NCBI GenBank assembly: GCA_002344565.1
Contig: DDTZ01000165.1
Span: forward strand, 1-22,545
Source of the DNA: Bdellovibrionaceae bacterium UBA2351
Lineage (GTDB): Bacteria; Bdellovibrionota; Bdellovibrionia; Bdellovibrionales; Bdellovibrionaceae
Length of the DNA: 22,545 nucleotides
Direction: 5' to 3'
The notes under the pieces were generated by a model. The model worked only from the letters and a program-made list of their open reading frames with translations, was not told the origin of the DNA and made no database searches. Shown here in pieces: positions 22,039 through 22,545 of the stretch (positions within the stretch are counted from its first letter, which is position 1; each line of letters begins with the position of its first letter). The position numbers and the translations under genes were made by a program.

Positions 22039-22545
22039 ATGGTACTAAATGATATTAAACAGATAAAATCAATTTTCCCGACTTTGCACCAAAAGGTGAA
22101 TGGTCACGATTTGGTTTATCTGGATAGCGCGGCCACGACGATGAAACCGGTTTCGGTTATCGACCGCATTACTCGCTATTATCAAATGGACAATTCTAAT
22201 GTTCACCGTGGAGCGCACTATTTAAGTCAGCGCGGAACCGATGAGTTTGAAAAGGCACGACGAACAGTAGCAGAGTTTGTCAACGCACGCCAAGACGCAG
22301 AGATTATTTTCACTCGGGGCACTACAGAGTCAATTAATTTAGTATCTCATTCCTTTGGTCGAACGTTTTTAAAAGACGGCGATGAAGTCATTATTTCTAT
22401 CATGGAGCATCATGCAAATGTGGTCCCGTGGCATGTTTTAAAAACTGAAAAAGGAATTATTCTAAAGTATGTCTATCTTGATCAGAATGGTCAGTTAGAT
22501 TTAGAGCAGCTAAAAAAATTGGTAACTCCAAAAACTAAACTTGTT
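22039..22545 (+). CDS. sufS: Cysteine desulfurase SufS (N-terminal part, cut by window edge)
   Basis: SufS takes sulfur from cysteine, using pyridoxal phosphate, and hands it to the SUF machinery. The frame is open from ATG 22039 to the right edge (169 residues). It shows YLDSAATTMKP, NVHRGAHYLSQR, FTRGTTESINLV and MEHHANVVPWH, all standard for the SufS/CsdA group, including the His that stacks on the cofactor (second His of MEHHAN). The PLP-binding Lys and the active-site Cys lie beyond the edge and cannot be checked. It is the fifth gene of the operon, 3 bp after sufD. Confidence 0.95.
   Translation, partial: MVLNDIKQIKSIFPTLHQKVNGHDLVYLDSAATTMKPVSVIDRITRYYQMDNSNVHRGAHYLSQRGTDEFEKARRTVAEFVNARQDAEIIFTRGTTESINLVSHSFGRTFLKDGDEVIISIMEHHANVVPWHVLKTEKGIILKYVYLDQNGQLDLEQLKKLVTPKTKLV

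Overview
The window carries 20 protein-coding genes, with one running off each edge. I see no tRNA, rRNA, CRISPR array, insertion sequence or phage gene. The DNA is somewhat AT-rich, gene-dense and mostly arranged in tight operons. The gene content (iron-sulfur-controlled SUF operon, membrane urate hydroxylase, several short exported or membrane-anchored proteins of no known family) suggests a Gram-negative proteobacterium-like organism. My best guess is a Bdellovibrio-like predator (Bdellovibrionota), but no marker gene here proves it.

Left part (1-1288): a nitroreductase-family gene (minus strand, cut by the left edge) faces away from tag, the 3-methyladenine DNA glycosylase I gene.

Purine breakdown region (1389-13344): puuD (plus strand, membrane urate hydroxylase with a C-terminal cytochrome c domain) converges on a long minus-strand operon. 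The operon reads guaD - xdhA - xdhB - xdhC - uraH - a 1553-codon fusion gene, possibly followed by a small unknown gene. The fusion joins a malate synthase-like domain, an OHCU decarboxylase (UraD) domain, a class C beta-lactamase-fold serine hydrolase domain and a two-lobed allantoicase domain. Together these genes describe guanine -> xanthine -> urate -> 5-hydroxyisourate -> OHCU -> allantoin, and then allantoate -> ureidoglycolate + urea, ending with capture of glyoxylate by acetyl-CoA as malate. Two steps have no recognised enzyme here: allantoin -> allantoate and ureidoglycolate -> glyoxylate. The unexplained serine-hydrolase domain sits inside the same polypeptide and is a candidate for one of them, most plausibly opening of the allantoin ring. 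This is the most interesting feature of the window.

Middle part (13449-17894): an exported unknown protein and an Xaa-Pro aminopeptidase (minus strand), a membrane-anchored unknown protein and a YheT-family alpha/beta hydrolase (plus strand), then a membrane-anchored protein that looks like a glycerophosphodiester phosphodiesterase fold without its catalytic residues (minus strand).

Right part (18092-22545): a SUF iron-sulfur cluster assembly operon. It starts with an Rrf2-family regulator carrying three cysteines in IscR-like positions, followed by sufB, sufC, sufD and the beginning of sufS. XdhA in the purine operon is itself an iron-sulfur protein, but nothing in the sequence links the two operons directly.
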